From Stackebrandtia endophytica (GTDB taxonomy: Bacteria; Actinomycetota; Actinomycetes; Mycobacteriales; Micromonosporaceae): 64,000 bases of DNA. Numbering within the stretch: position 1 is the stretch's first letter; each line of letters opens with the position of its first letter. Shown here in pieces: positions 44,528 through 53,495 of this stretch. The notes beneath the pieces are model-generated. The model saw nothing but the letters and a program-made list of their open reading frames with translations, searched no databases and had not been told where the DNA came from. Both the position numbers and the translations under genes were made by a program. The DNA is taken from NCBI RefSeq assembly GCF_006716355.1, contig NZ_VFOW01000001.1, positions 2,170,001 through 2,234,000 on the forward strand, written 5' to 3'.

Positions 44528-44989
44528 TCAGTCCTCGACTTCGACGATCAGGTCGACCTCGACGGGCGCACCCAGCGGCAGCGAGCTGACACCGACGGCG
44601 GCACGAGCGTGCTTACCGGCTTCGCCGAAGACCTCGCCGAAGAGTTCGCTGGCACCGTTGATGACGCCCGGCTGACCGGTGAATCCGGGTGCCGAGGCCA
44701 CGAAACCACCGACCTTGACGATCCGAACAACCTTGGCCAACCCGACGAGCGAGTCGACGGCGGCCAGCCCGTTGAGCGCGCAGATCCGCGCCAGGTCGTA
44801 GGCATCCTCGGGGCTCACCTCGGCGCCGACCAGCCCGGTGGCGGGCAGTTTCCCGTCGACCATCGGCAACTGCCCGGACACGTACACGTGATCCTTGGAG
44901 CGCACGGCGGGTTGATATGCGGCCACTGGCGGAACCACCGGCGGAAGTGTGATGCCCAATTCGGCCAGGCGCGCGGTCACGTCAGCCAT
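44528..44989 (-). CDS. RidA family (YjgF/YER057c/UK114) protein
   Basis: A 153-residue RidA-superfamily protein (Rv3678c-like). Conserved parts are VAAYQPAVRSKDHVYVSGQL, EDAYDLARICALNGLAAVDS and PLGAPVEVDLIVEVE. RidA proteins deaminate reactive enamine/imine intermediates derived from PLP enzymes, but members of this subgroup may lack the catalytic Arg: here the usual NCR-type position is replaced, so the activity is uncertain. It is downstream of a 51-residue DUF4177 gene with 5 bases between them, and conserved in this order in mycobacteria. Confidence 0.9.
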   Translation of the reverse strand: MADVTARLAELGITLPPVVPPVAAYQPAVRSKDHVYVSGQLPMVDGKLPATGLVGAEVSPEDAYDLARICALNGLAAVDSLVGLAKVVRIVKVGGFVASAPGFTGQPGVINGASELFGEVFGEAGKHARAAVGVSSLPLGAPVEVDLIVEVED

Positions 44990-44994
44990 GATCG

Positions 44995-45150
44995 TCAGTC
45001 CTTCGGCCGTTTGAAGTACGCCACCAGCTGCTCGGGGGTCGGTCCCGGAATGACCGTCACCAGTTCCCAGCCGTCCTCGCCCCAGGTGTCCAGGATCTGC
45101 TTGGTCGCGTGAATCAGCAACGGCGCTGTCGCGTACTCCCATTTCTGCAT
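44995..45150 (-). CDS. DUF4177 mini-protein
   Basis: A 51-residue gene read directly from the sequence: MQKWEYATAPLLIHATKQIL, DTWGEDGWELVTVIPGPTPE and QLVAYFKRPKD. The WEYATAPL start and GEDGWELVTV core are characteristic of DUF4177, small beta-rich proteins of unknown role. It precedes RidA by 5 bases on the same strand, the arrangement also seen in mycobacteria. The ATG at 45150 is the only start before the motif. Confidence 0.88.
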   Translation of the reverse strand: MQKWEYATAPLLIHATKQILDTWGEDGWELVTVIPGPTPEQLVAYFKRPKD

Positions 45151-45233
45151 GGCGGCAGCATAACGATCGACCGATACCGTGGGCGCAACCGGTGGGCGGT
45201 CAGCGCGTTACACATGACGACCCATCGACCAAG

Positions 45234-45260
45234 GACGTGTCTGGTCGATCCGGACACGTC
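45234..45260. terminator. Intergenic hairpin, related to 51312-51340
   Basis: A perfect 8-base stem, GACGTGTC with GACACGTC (45234-45241 and 45253-45260), surrounds TGGTCGATCCG. The same loop core reappears in the terminator after pssA. It lies between the DUF4177 and anchored-protein genes, which are divergent, so it may not be a terminator for either. Confidence 0.55.
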
Positions 45261-45334
45261 ACGTCGACGTGCCGGTGCCACAGAGACGTCGTGAGCGCAC
45301 AACTTGTTTCCCAATACCGGCTCAAAGGTTTCGA

Positions 45335-45847
45335 ATGCCCCTTGACAACGACATCCCTCAACCCCACGACGACGCCGTCCGTCGTCCCCACACCAGGCTG
45401 GTGGTCGCCGCCGTGGTCATCGTGGCGATGGGTTTCATCGCCGCCGCCGCGTTGGGAGCCATGTGGCTGACCGGCCAGTGGAACAACGGACGGTCCTCCC
45501 CCACCGAGTCCGTCGACGGTTTTCTGACCGCGTTGCTGGCCGACCGCGACTCTCAGGCTGCGGCGTCCTTCACCTGCCAGTCCCTCACCGGTGACCTGAC
45601 CGAGGCACTGGACCTGTTGGACGCGCTGCCCGAGGCGGGCAGCCCCGGTGCCCAGATGACCGCGTTCTCCTGGGCCAACATCGTCGAACACAGCCGAGAC
45701 GCCGGCTCGGCGATCGTGACCGCCGACATCACGCTGGATCTGACCGGCGAGACCGAACAGTGGTCTTTCGCACTCGTGACCGGTGATCCCGATGACACCT
45801 GGCGGGTGTGCGGCGTGGTGACCAGCACCGGCGGTGAGGGGGTCTGA
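45335..45847 (+). CDS. Single-pass membrane-anchored protein
   Basis: A 170-residue protein. A polar N-terminus of about 22 residues is followed by one membrane helix (LVVAAVVIVAMGFIAAAALG) and an exported domain that begins SPTESVDGFLTALLADRDSQ and contains ASFTCQSLTGDLTEALDLLD and WSFALVTGDPDDTWRVCGVV, a DUF4878/NTF2-like shape with two Cys that may pair. Such proteins occur widely in actinobacteria without known function. It lies 55 bases upstream of the ArsA-like pair and may share its transcript. AAAGG precedes the ATG at 45335. Confidence 0.8.
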   Translation: MPLDNDIPQPHDDAVRRPHTRLVVAAVVIVAMGFIAAAALGAMWLTGQWNNGRSSPTESVDGFLTALLADRDSQAAASFTCQSLTGDLTEALDLLDALPEAGSPGAQMTAFSWANIVEHSRDAGSAIVTADITLDLTGETEQWSFALVTGDPDDTWRVCGVVTSTGGEGV

Positions 45848-45901
45848 GTCTTTCGAGAAGTGTTCGAACCGGGGCGTCAATTCACGATCTAAGCTGGCCA
45901 G

Positions 45902-46870
45902 ATGCCGTCCGAAACCAGGACCATGCCCCATCTTCATGTCGTGACCGGTAAGGGCGGGGTGGGTAAAACCACGGTCGCGGCCGCTTTGGCGATGGCTCTG
46001 GCTCCGCCGGGCGGCCGAACCCTGTTGGTGGAGGTGGAGGGGCGGCAGGCGATCGCGGCCCTGTTCGATTCCGCTCCGCTGCCCTACGAGGAACGCCACA
46101 TGGTGACCGCGCCCGGCGGCGGTGAGGTGTTCGCGTTGACCGTGGACGCCGAGGAAGCCCTCATGGACTACCTGGCGATGTTCTACCGGCTCGGCCCGGC
46201 CGGGCGGGCGCTGCGCAAGGTCGGTGCGATCGATTTCGCGACCACGATCGCGCCGGGCCTGTCGGACATCCTGTTGACCGGCAAGGTCAAGGAGGCCACC
46301 ACCCGCACCGATCACGGCCGCCGGGTCTATGACGCGGTGGTGTTGGACGCACCGCCGACGGGCCGGGTGTCGCGGTTCCTGAACGTGACGGTGGAGGCGT
46401 CGAAGCTGGCGCGGGTCGGCCCGATCCGCACCCACAGTGAGGGGGTCGCGCGGCTGCTGCATTCGAAGCGGACCGCCGTGCACGTGGTGACCCGCCTGGA
46501 GGAGATGCCGGTACAGGAGACCGCCGACGCGATCGAGGAACTGGAATCGTTGAAGCTGCCGGTGGGTGATGTGATCGTGAATGCGGTCAACCCGCCGCTG
46601 CTGTCGGGTGTGAAGGTGACGAAGGCGGGCCTGAAGCGGGACCTGGCGGCGGCGGGGCTGCCCACCGACAAGGAGTTGATCGACGCGCTGGCCGACGAGG
46701 CCGCCGATCATCAGCGCCGGTTGGCGGTGCAGGAGCGGCTGCGAGCCGAACTCGCCGAGCTGGATCGGCCCACTGTGGAACTTCCGTTGTTCACCGACGG
46801 CATCGACTTGTCCAATTTGTACTCCATGGCCAGTCTGCTGCGGGATCATGTGAACGGGGAGGACCGGTGA
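45902..46870 (+). CDS. ArsA/GET3-like ATPase, first of a pair
   Basis: A 322-residue P-loop ATPase of the ArsA family (Rv3679-like). The deviant Walker A is HLHVVTGKGGVGKTTVAAAL (with the intermonomer Lys, GKGGVGKT), and the switch region is YDAVVLDAPPTGRVSRFLNV. In M. tuberculosis the paired ATPases Rv3679 and Rv3680 form the BagA/BagB complex linked to stress and glycerol or nitric-oxide tolerance. Here the genes also overlap (GTGA) and should form a heteromer. There is no arsenic operon context. Confidence 0.93.
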   Translation: MPSETRTMPHLHVVTGKGGVGKTTVAAALAMALAPPGGRTLLVEVEGRQAIAALFDSAPLPYEERHMVTAPGGGEVFALTVDAEEALMDYLAMFYRLGPAGRALRKVGAIDFATTIAPGLSDILLTGKVKEATTRTDHGRRVYDAVVLDAPPTGRVSRFLNVTVEASKLARVGPIRTHSEGVARLLHSKRTAVHVVTRLEEMPVQETADAIEELESLKLPVGDVIVNAVNPPLLSGVKVTKAGLKRDLAAAGLPTDKELIDALADEAADHQRRLAVQERLRAELAELDRPTVELPLFTDGIDLSNLYSMASLLRDHVNGEDR

Positions 46871-47991
46871 AGAAACCTCAGCACCTCGACACCGACGCGC
46901 TCATCGCCGACCCGCAGACCAAGGTCGTGGTGTGCTGCGGTTCCGGCGGCGTCGGTAAGACGACCACGGCCGCGGCGTTGGCGCTGCGAGCCGCCGAGAA
47001 GCACGGCCGACGCACCGTGGTACTCACCATCGACCCGGCCAAACGCCTGGCACAGTCACTCGGACTGGCCGAATTGGACAATACGCCGCGGCGGGTCGAG
47101 AAGGTCGTCGACGGGTCCCTGGACGCCATGATGCTGGACATGAAGCGCACCTTCGACGAGGTCGTGCTCTCCCACACCACGCGCGAACAGGCCGAAGAGA
47201 TATTCGCCAACCCGTTCTACCAGGCAATGAGCGGCACCTTCGCCGGTACGCAGGAGTACATGGCGATGGAAAAACTGGCACAGTTGAGGGCCGAGGATCG
47301 GTGGGATCTGATCGTCGTCGACACCCCGCCGTCACGTTCGGCACTGGACTTCCTGGACGCGCCGGCCCGCCTGGCCCGTTTCCTCGACGGGCGGATGTTG
47401 CGCCTGTTGACCTCGTCGTCGCGTGGCGGTCACAGCATGTTCTCGCTGATGACCTCGTCCATGTCGTTCTTCACCCGTGCGATCAACAAGGTCATCGGCG
47501 GGCGGATGCTGTCCGACATCGCCACGTTCGCGGCGTCGCTGGACTCGACGTTCGGGGGCTTCCGTACCCGCGCCGAAGCCACGTTTCGGGCACTACAGGA
47601 CCAACAGACGGCATTTCTGGTGGTCGCCGCCCCCGAACCCGATGCGATTCGGGAGGCGGTCTACTTCACCCGACGCCTGACGGAGGAACGCATGCCCCTG
47701 GCCGGGCTGGTTCTCAACCGGTCACACTCGGTGCCGGCGTCGGGATTGTCCGCTCAGCGGGCGCTGGGCGCCGCCGAGGGATTGGAAGCCGACGGTTCGG
47801 TCAGCTCCACGGCCGACGTGCTGCGGATTCACGCTCGGTTGGTCTCTCAGGTGGCCACCGAGACGCGAATCGCGGCCCGTTACACCGCGGCCTGCCCGGA
47901 CGTCCCCCAGGCACGTGTACCCGCCTTCGCCGCAGACGTACACGACCTGGAGGACCTACGAGCAGTCGCCGAGGCATTGATCAACCGATAG
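46867..47991 (+). CDS. ArsA/GET3-like ATPase, second of a pair
   Basis: A 374-residue P-loop ATPase (Rv3680-like). The Walker A is VVVCCGSGGVGKTTTAAALA (GSGGVGKT), with switch I-type TIDPAKRLAQSLGLAELD and Walker B-like WDLIVVDTPPSRSALDFLDA. Unlike its partner, the Gly-Lys-Gly signature is GSGG, so the pair may be catalytically asymmetric. The start overlaps the first ATPase by GTGA. It is convergent with the whiB gene, and the two coding regions overlap by 11 bases at their 3' ends. Confidence 0.93.
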   Translation: MKKPQHLDTDALIADPQTKVVVCCGSGGVGKTTTAAALALRAAEKHGRRTVVLTIDPAKRLAQSLGLAELDNTPRRVEKVVDGSLDAMMLDMKRTFDEVVLSHTTREQAEEIFANPFYQAMSGTFAGTQEYMAMEKLAQLRAEDRWDLIVVDTPPSRSALDFLDAPARLARFLDGRMLRLLTSSSRGGHSMFSLMTSSMSFFTRAINKVIGGRMLSDIATFAASLDSTFGGFRTRAEATFRALQDQQTAFLVVAAPEPDAIREAVYFTRRLTEERMPLAGLVLNRSHSVPASGLSAQRALGAAEGLEADGSVSSTADVLRIHARLVSQVATETRIAARYTAACPDVPQARVPAFAADVHDLEDLRAVAEALINR

Positions 47992-48292
47992 TCGTGAGGG
48001 TACGACCGCGACGCTGACGCTCCTCCTCGGCCAAGGCCTTCTCGAAGATGCGCCGCCAGCTGCTGACATCAGGGTGCTTCCGCAGTAGCGCCCGCCGCTC
48101 CCGTTCGGTCATGCCACCCCAGACACCGAATTCCACCTGGTTGTCCAGTGCATCGGCCAGGCACTCCATGCGCACCGGGCACCCCTTGCAGACCTTTTTC
48201 GCAACGTTCTGTTCCGCCCCCTGCACGAACAGCGCGTCCGGGTCGCCTTCGCGGCACGCCGCCGCGGACGACCATTCAACCCTCATCGTCAT
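47981..48292 (-). CDS. whiB4: WhiB-family iron-sulfur regulator (WhiB4-like)
   Basis: A 103-residue Wbl protein. The four cluster ligands are C13, C35, C38 and C44 (AAACREG, VCKGCPVRMEC), followed by the tryptophan turn GVWGGMTERERRALLRK. The basic C-terminal tail RRGRTLTT is short. WhiB4 senses oxygen and redox state through a [4Fe-4S] cluster. The identity as WhiB4 rests on synteny with Rv3681c, between the ArsA-like pair and ponA2, rather than on sequence alone. The 3' end overlaps that of the second ATPase. Confidence 0.93.
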   Translation of the reverse strand: MTMRVEWSSAAACREGDPDALFVQGAEQNVAKKVCKGCPVRMECLADALDNQVEFGVWGGMTERERRALLRKHPDVSSWRRIFEKALAEEERQRRGRTLTTIG

Positions 48293-48543
48293 TGTGCCTA
48301 ACCCCCTGGTCCCTCTCCTGCTGGTGAACTACGCAGATGTCGACGCTCGCCTGCCATGCATGACGTCGACACCGGACAGTGCACGTTTGGTAACTATATG
48401 ACTACTCGCCGCACTCGGCAAGTATTAGCGGCCCTCAATCGACGCCGAGTCGACAACCGTTCGACCACCCTGAAACGTCTATTACCCAGTTGCCGCGCTA
48501 TCGACCATCGAGGCGCGGATCGGTGATCACGTAGTCTGAGGCG

Positions 48544-51141
48544 GTGCAGTGGATGAACCGGGATCGAAGCTTGGCCTCCAACGCTTCGGCGTTGTTGATA
48601 TGTGGCCTATTGGCCGGTCTAATCGTTGCGGCTGCGGCGTTTCCGGCTTTGGCGGTAGCCGGACTCACCGCCAAAGCCAGTGCTGATGGATTCGAAAACC
48701 TGCCTGATGAACTCGCCGAACCGGTGACGCCCCAGACCTCCTGGGTGTACACCAAAGACGGCACGTTGATCACTTCTTTCTTTGACGAAAGTCGGAAGCA
48801 TGTTGACCTGGAGGACATCGCGCCGGTCATGATCGACGCGATCATCGCCGCCGAGGACAGCCGCTTCTATGAACACAACGGCGTAGACCTCTTCGGGGTT
48901 ATTCGTGCGGCGGTGGCAAATCAAACTTCCTCCTCGATCGAGCAGGGCGCCTCGACGCTGACCATGCAATATGTCCGACAAGCGTTGATATACAACGCGG
49001 TCACGAAAGTCGACGTCCTCGAAGCAACCGAGGAAACCCCCGGCCGAAAGATCCGCGAGATGCGTTACGCGGTGGCCGTCGAAAAAGAACTGTCCAAAGA
49101 CGAGATTCTGGAGCGGTATCTCAACCTCGTCTATCTGGGCAACCAGTCCTACGGCGTGCACGCCGCCGCCCAGGCCTACTTCAACACCGCCCCCGACGAG
49201 CTGACCCTCGAACAGGCCGCGATGCTGGCCGCACTCCCCAAGGCCCCCTCGACCCTCAACCCGACCCTCGAGGACGAACAGGCCCAAACCGACGCCAAAG
49301 ACCGACGAAACTACGTCCTGGACCAGATGGTGCGCACCGGCGCCATCACCGCGGCCGAGGGTCGCGAGGCGAAGAAGAGCGACGTCGAACTGGACCCGCA
49401 GACCCAGCCCAACAAGTGCGCCTCGGTGCCGTCCAACAAGTTGGACTGGGGCTTCTTCTGCGACTACTTCGTGCAATGGTGGTCGGAGAACGAGGCCTTC
49501 GGCGAGACCGCCGAAGAGCGGCTGGCCCTGTTGAGCCGCGGCGGATACACCATCGTCACGTCCCTTGAGGACGACCTTCAGGCCAAGGCGCAGAACCACG
49601 TCACCAGCCGTCTGGGCAAGAAGAACTCCCTCGCACTGGGCACCGTCACCCTCAACCCGACCACCGGGCACGTCAGGGCGATGGCGCTCAACCGCGACTA
49701 CAAGCTCGACCAGTCCAAGAACGGACCCAGCAGCGACCCACGGGCTCGCGCCCAGGGACGCAAGGGCTCCTACCCCAACACAACCGTCCCGCTACTGACC
49801 GGCGCATCGCTGGGCAGCCCCGCGGGAGCCGGCTTCCAGGTGGGGTCGACCTTCAAACTGGTCACCATGGTGGCCGCCCTCGAAGAGGGCATACCCCTGA
49901 ACCTGACCTTGAAGAACAAGAGCCCCTATCCGTCCAAAAAGTACTACGCTGGCTCCTCCCCCGGGCCCTCGACCTGTGGAAAGATGCGCGACGGACTCTA
50001 CGTCTGGTGCCCCAAGAACGACAACTCCAGCATGGACATCACCGCGAACATGTGGAACGCGTTCGGACGCTCCATCAACACGTACTTCGTGCAGTTGATC
50101 GAGATGGTCGGCGCGCCCAAGGTCGTCGAAATGGCCGAAAAGCTGGGAATCAAATGGCGCAGCTACTCCGACCGCGACTTCTCCGAAGCCGGCTGTCAGG
50201 AATATCCCGACCTTCCGGAAGACGAATGGCCCTGCCTGGAACCGGAACGGTGGGGCGCACTCACCCTGGGTGTCGCCGACTCCACCGCCATGGACATGGC
50301 CACCGTCTTCGGGACCGTCGCCAATGACGGAAAACGGTGCAACCCGTTGCCCGTCGTGAGCATCACCGCCCCCGACGGTTCGGAACTCGACGCCGCCAAC
50401 CCGGACTGCGAACAGGTCATCAGCAAGGACGTCGCGCGAGCAGCCAGCGACGCGATGCGGTGTCCCGTCGCCAACCGGTCCTTCTACGACAAGTGCGAAA
50501 GCGGAACCTACTCGCAGGCGCGCGACATCGTCGGAAAACCGATCGCGGGAAAGACCGGGACCACCGACTCCAACCAGGCCTCCTGGTTCGTCGTCACCGC
50601 ACCCAACGCGACCTCCGCCGGATTCATCGGCGACCCGGACTATAGAGAAGTCTCCGTGCCCGGGCATCTGCTCAACACCCCGCATGAAGCCGCCTCCTAC
50701 ACGCTCCGAGACGCCTTGAAGGGCGAAAAGACCGTCGACTTCAAGAAACCCGACCCCGCACTGGCCAACGGCAAGAACCTGGTCGACGTCCCGGGGATGG
50801 ACTGCGTCTCACCCGAAGAAGCCGAGAACCGGCTGCGCAACGCCGGCTTCGAACCCAACCGGGTGGAAGGCGAGAAATCCCGATGCGCCAAGGGCAAGGT
50901 GTACGGCACGTCCCCGACCGGCGCACTGCCCAAGGGATCGTCGGTCGACTACTTCATCTCCACGGGCAAGGAGAAGAAGAACGAGGACGACCGAGTTCCC
51001 ACCGTGAACTCGATGGGACCGGTACTGCTGGACGAGGCACCGCCGACCACCATCCCGGTCGACCCCGGGCAGGCGACCCCGCCGGGTGATGTTCCACCGG
51101 GCGACCTACCGCCGCCGGGACTACACCGCTGGCAGACCTGA
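48544..51141 (+). CDS. ponA2: Bifunctional penicillin-binding protein with PASTA domain (PonA2-like)
   Basis: An 865-residue class A PBP. One N-terminal helix (ALLICGLLAGLIVAAAAFPA), then the GT51 glycosyltransferase with AAEDSRFYEHNGVDLFGVIR (catalytic Glu) and QGASTLTMQYVRQ. The transpeptidase motifs are SxxK in QVGSTFKLVTMV, SxN in FGRSINTYFVQL and KTG in PIAGKTGTTDSNQASWF. A single C-terminal PASTA domain (VPGMDCVSPEEAENRLRNAG) precedes a Pro-rich tail. It polymerises and crosslinks peptidoglycan. The position after whiB4 matches mycobacterial ponA2 (Rv3682). The GTG at 48544 is used; ATG 48553 is equally possible. Confidence 0.95.
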   Translation: MQWMNRDRSLASNASALLICGLLAGLIVAAAAFPALAVAGLTAKASADGFENLPDELAEPVTPQTSWVYTKDGTLITSFFDESRKHVDLEDIAPVMIDAIIAAEDSRFYEHNGVDLFGVIRAAVANQTSSSIEQGASTLTMQYVRQALIYNAVTKVDVLEATEETPGRKIREMRYAVAVEKELSKDEILERYLNLVYLGNQSYGVHAAAQAYFNTAPDELTLEQAAMLAALPKAPSTLNPTLEDEQAQTDAKDRRNYVLDQMVRTGAITAAEGREAKKSDVELDPQTQPNKCASVPSNKLDWGFFCDYFVQWWSENEAFGETAEERLALLSRGGYTIVTSLEDDLQAKAQNHVTSRLGKKNSLALGTVTLNPTTGHVRAMALNRDYKLDQSKNGPSSDPRARAQGRKGSYPNTTVPLLTGASLGSPAGAGFQVGSTFKLVTMVAALEEGIPLNLTLKNKSPYPSKKYYAGSSPGPSTCGKMRDGLYVWCPKNDNSSMDITANMWNAFGRSINTYFVQLIEMVGAPKVVEMAEKLGIKWRSYSDRDFSEAGCQEYPDLPEDEWPCLEPERWGALTLGVADSTAMDMATVFGTVANDGKRCNPLPVVSITAPDGSELDAANPDCEQVISKDVARAASDAMRCPVANRSFYDKCESGTYSQARDIVGKPIAGKTGTTDSNQASWFVVTAPNATSAGFIGDPDYREVSVPGHLLNTPHEAASYTLRDALKGEKTVDFKKPDPALANGKNLVDVPGMDCVSPEEAENRLRNAGFEPNRVEGEKSRCAKGKVYGTSPTGALPKGSSVDYFISTGKEKKNEDDRVPTVNSMGPVLLDEAPPTTIPVDPGQATPPGDVPPGDLPPPGLHRWQT

Positions 51142-51158
51142 TCGGCGTTTGAACCGCT

Positions 51159-51190
51159 GCGGGGGCGCACCCAACCGGGTGCGCCCCCGC
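51159..51190 (+). terminator. Terminator of ponA2
   Basis: A perfect 14-base inverted repeat, GCGGGGGCGCACCC with GGGTGCGCCCCCGC (51159-51172 and 51177-51190, 4-base loop), lies 18 bases after the ponA2 stop. Confidence 0.85.
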
Positions 51191-51306
51191 TTCGCCTGGT
51201 GGGCAGGTGGCGCCGGGTTCAGGTGGGCCATCGTGCGGGCGTAGGGCGGCGAACCACGAAGAGGTTGCCCTCAAGCGACGTCTGACGCCCCCGTGAAAAA
51301 GGCAAC

Positions 51307-51340
51307 AAAAAGGACGTGCCCGGATCAACCAGACACGTCC
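51307..51340 (-). terminator. Rho-independent terminator of pssA
   Basis: On the minus strand, a GGACGTG/CACGTCC stem (51334-51340 and 51312-51318), with inner bases TGGTTGATCC between the arms, is followed directly by five T residues (51307-51311). This is a standard intrinsic terminator, 7 bases after the pssA stop. Its stem and loop are nearly the same as those of the hairpin at 45234. Confidence 0.82.
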
Positions 51341-51346
51341 GACGTA

Positions 51347-52309
51347 TTACAGAGCCGGTTGCGGACGGCGGCGGTGAACCGCCCACAGCAACGGACCACT
51401 CACCAGGTAGATCGCGACCAGAACCAGGAACGTGATCTCCATGTCCAGCAGCAGGCCCACGATCGGCAACGGCCACAGCCACGCCGGGACCTTGCGCAGC
51501 TGGCTGAGCTTCGCATACGGGAAACCCGACACCATCATCAACGCGAGAACCGCGATGCCGACGGTGACCACCAGGTGGGTACCGGTCAACAACAAGGTGC
51601 CGATCGCCAACACGGTGGCGGCCAAAGTGGTCGGGACACCGGAGAAGTACCGGCCGTCCTTGGGCGAGACGTTGAACCGAGCCAGCCGAATCGCCGCGCA
51701 CACCGCCACCAGGGCACAGGCACCACCCAGAGCCCAGGTGGGAAGGTCGTTGCTCAAAGCCTGAAACACCACCAGCGGGGTGGCGATCCCGAACGAACAC
51801 ATGTCGGCCAACGAGTCCATCTGCGCCCCGAACGGGCTGGACACACCGAACTTGCGGGCCAACGGGCCGTCCAACGCGTCCATGACGATGCAACCCAACA
51901 GCAACGCCGCCGCGATCTGGACCTGACCGTTGAGGGCCAGCATCACCGCGCCCATACCCAACAGAATGCTGGTGACGGTGCAGGCGTTCGCCAACGCGAA
52001 GTAGAAGCGTCGCGCCGGAGTGTGCTCACCCGGCAACAACGAGATCGGAACCGGTGGAGCGTCGGGGTCGGACTCCCTCACCTGTGACGTGGTGGGCAAT
52101 CCCACCGGGGCCGGGCTCACCGGAGCAATCGACTCGATGACACTGGTCTGACCGGCACGTCTACGTCCCAACGTCCGAATCGGGTGAATCGGTCGGATGG
52201 CGACCAGGCGACGGGCGAGCGAACCACTGCGGCGCAACCTGGCAAGGCCGCGCCCTGCAGGCCGCGGACTATCGGTGACACGCCGACGCCGCCAAGGGGT
52301 CGTGCGCAC
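51347..52309 (-). CDS. pssA: CDP-diacylglycerol-serine O-phosphatidyltransferase
   Basis: A 320-residue CDP-alcohol phosphatidyltransferase. The family motif D-x2-DG-x2-AR-x8-G-x3-D-x3-D is complete: MDALDGPLARKFGVSSPFGA followed by QMDSLADMCSFGIATPL. Six to eight helices follow (LACTVTSILLGMGAVMLALN-like start, ILLLTGTHLVVTVG and the end LLLDMEITFLVLVAIYLVSG). PssA makes phosphatidylserine, the precursor of phosphatidylethanolamine; a decarboxylase gene is often adjacent but is not seen in the window. The N-terminal about 100 residues, rich in Arg, are longer than usual. The GTG at 52309 was chosen because AGGAGG lies 8 bases before it. Confidence 0.9.
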   Translation of the reverse strand: MRTTPWRRRRVTDSPRPAGRGLARLRRSGSLARRLVAIRPIHPIRTLGRRRAGQTSVIESIAPVSPAPVGLPTTSQVRESDPDAPPVPISLLPGEHTPARRFYFALANACTVTSILLGMGAVMLALNGQVQIAAALLLGCIVMDALDGPLARKFGVSSPFGAQMDSLADMCSFGIATPLVVFQALSNDLPTWALGGACALVAVCAAIRLARFNVSPKDGRYFSGVPTTLAATVLAIGTLLLTGTHLVVTVGIAVLALMMVSGFPYAKLSQLRKVPAWLWPLPIVGLLLDMEITFLVLVAIYLVSGPLLWAVHRRRPQPAL

Positions 52310-52568
52310 GATCGTTCCTCCTCTTAACGGCCAGAGTTCACCCGAGGCTGTCACCAACCCCGTGACGACCCTGCCGTCGTCGCGGTGCTTGCCGCCTCGG
52401 TGGCCGCAAGCTCGCGCAGTTGAAAAGCGCGACTTACACCATGGCACATCAATACCAGCCTCCGCTAGCCCTCCCTGACCGGGAATTCGGACACCACGGT
52501 GTGATAATGCTGAAATATCGCAAAACCGGCGTCACCTTGTGCTATGAAATCACGACTCTTTGCCCAGG

Positions 52569-53495
52569 TCATGTCACAATGTCGCCCGCGATGCGCAATG
52601 CGTCACTCAAGGCCGCCGACTGCCGCAAATCCGACACTTCATCCGGGTCCCACCATCGCGACTCCGACGTGGAACCTCCCGCGGTCTCCACGACCCGGGC
52701 CTTCGACGGGTGAGAGACATGCGCCCGGAAGATCGCGCGGACACCGTGCCAATCCAACGGGTACCCCTTCGGGCCGATGGCCCGACGATGCCGAAACGAC
52801 GTCACATCCATCAGCTCCACGATCTCGGCGTCCTGGCCGGTCTCCTCGGTGATCTCCCGCACCACGGCGTCGCGCGGTTGCTCCCCGAAATCAACGCCAC
52901 CGCCGGGAAGGTGCCAACAGCCGCCACCCGGGTACCCCTCGGAGATGCGGGCCAACAGGATGCGGCCCGAATCGTCGGTCGTCAACGCGTAGGCACCGAA
53001 CCGCTGCCCTCGACGTTTGCGGCCCCGCCTGGCCTTGCGGGGCGGGGTCGGACGAGGCGACTGCTGCTCCTTGTGCATCACCTTGGAACCGGGTTCGCCC
53101 CAACCCAACACACCGGCCACGAACGGAGTCACCGGGTCGTCCCGGATCTCCTCCGGAAACACCCAGACGGCCTCCTCCGTGGTGCCACCGACCTCGGGGC
53201 GCAACTGCCCGCCCGTGATCCGCACGTCAAAAATCACCGCATTGTTGTGGATCCCGGTCTCGGTGACCCACGACCAGGCGTCCCGGGCGCGCTCCACCTC
53301 GACGGACAATCCGGTCTCCTCACCGAACTCCCGGACCACGGCATCGCGCGGGTTCTCACCGTGCTCCACCCCACCACCGGGCAGGTACCACCACCCCGGG
53401 TTGGGAGCCGACGCCGAAGCCTTGGCCAACAGAATGCGACCTTGCGAGTCCCACACCACCCCGTACGCTGCTATGCGGAATTTTGACGACTGCAT
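52569..53495 (-). CDS. Tandem two-domain Nudix hydrolase
   Basis: A 308-residue protein made of two Nudix domains in one chain. Box 1 is GGGVEHGENPRDAVVREFGE with ETGL, near residue 40. Box 2 is GGGVDFGEQPRDAVVREITE with ETGQ, near residue 205. Each is preceded by a strand with WWYLPGGGVEHG or CWHLPGGGVDFG. They are joined by a basic Pro/Arg/Lys linker (SPRPTPPRKARRGRKRRGQR). Both boxes keep the REx2EE metal-binding core, so both could be active. The substrates are unknown. A single gene starts at ATG 53495. Confidence 0.92.
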   Translation of the reverse strand: MQSSKFRIAAYGVVWDSQGRILLAKASASAPNPGWWYLPGGGVEHGENPRDAVVREFGEETGLSVEVERARDAWSWVTETGIHNNAVIFDVRITGGQLRPEVGGTTEEAVWVFPEEIRDDPVTPFVAGVLGWGEPGSKVMHKEQQSPRPTPPRKARRGRKRRGQRFGAYALTTDDSGRILLARISEGYPGGGCWHLPGGGVDFGEQPRDAVVREITEETGQDAEIVELMDVTSFRHRRAIGPKGYPLDWHGVRAIFRAHVSHPSKARVVETAGGSTSESRWWDPDEVSDLRQSAALSDALRIAGDIVT

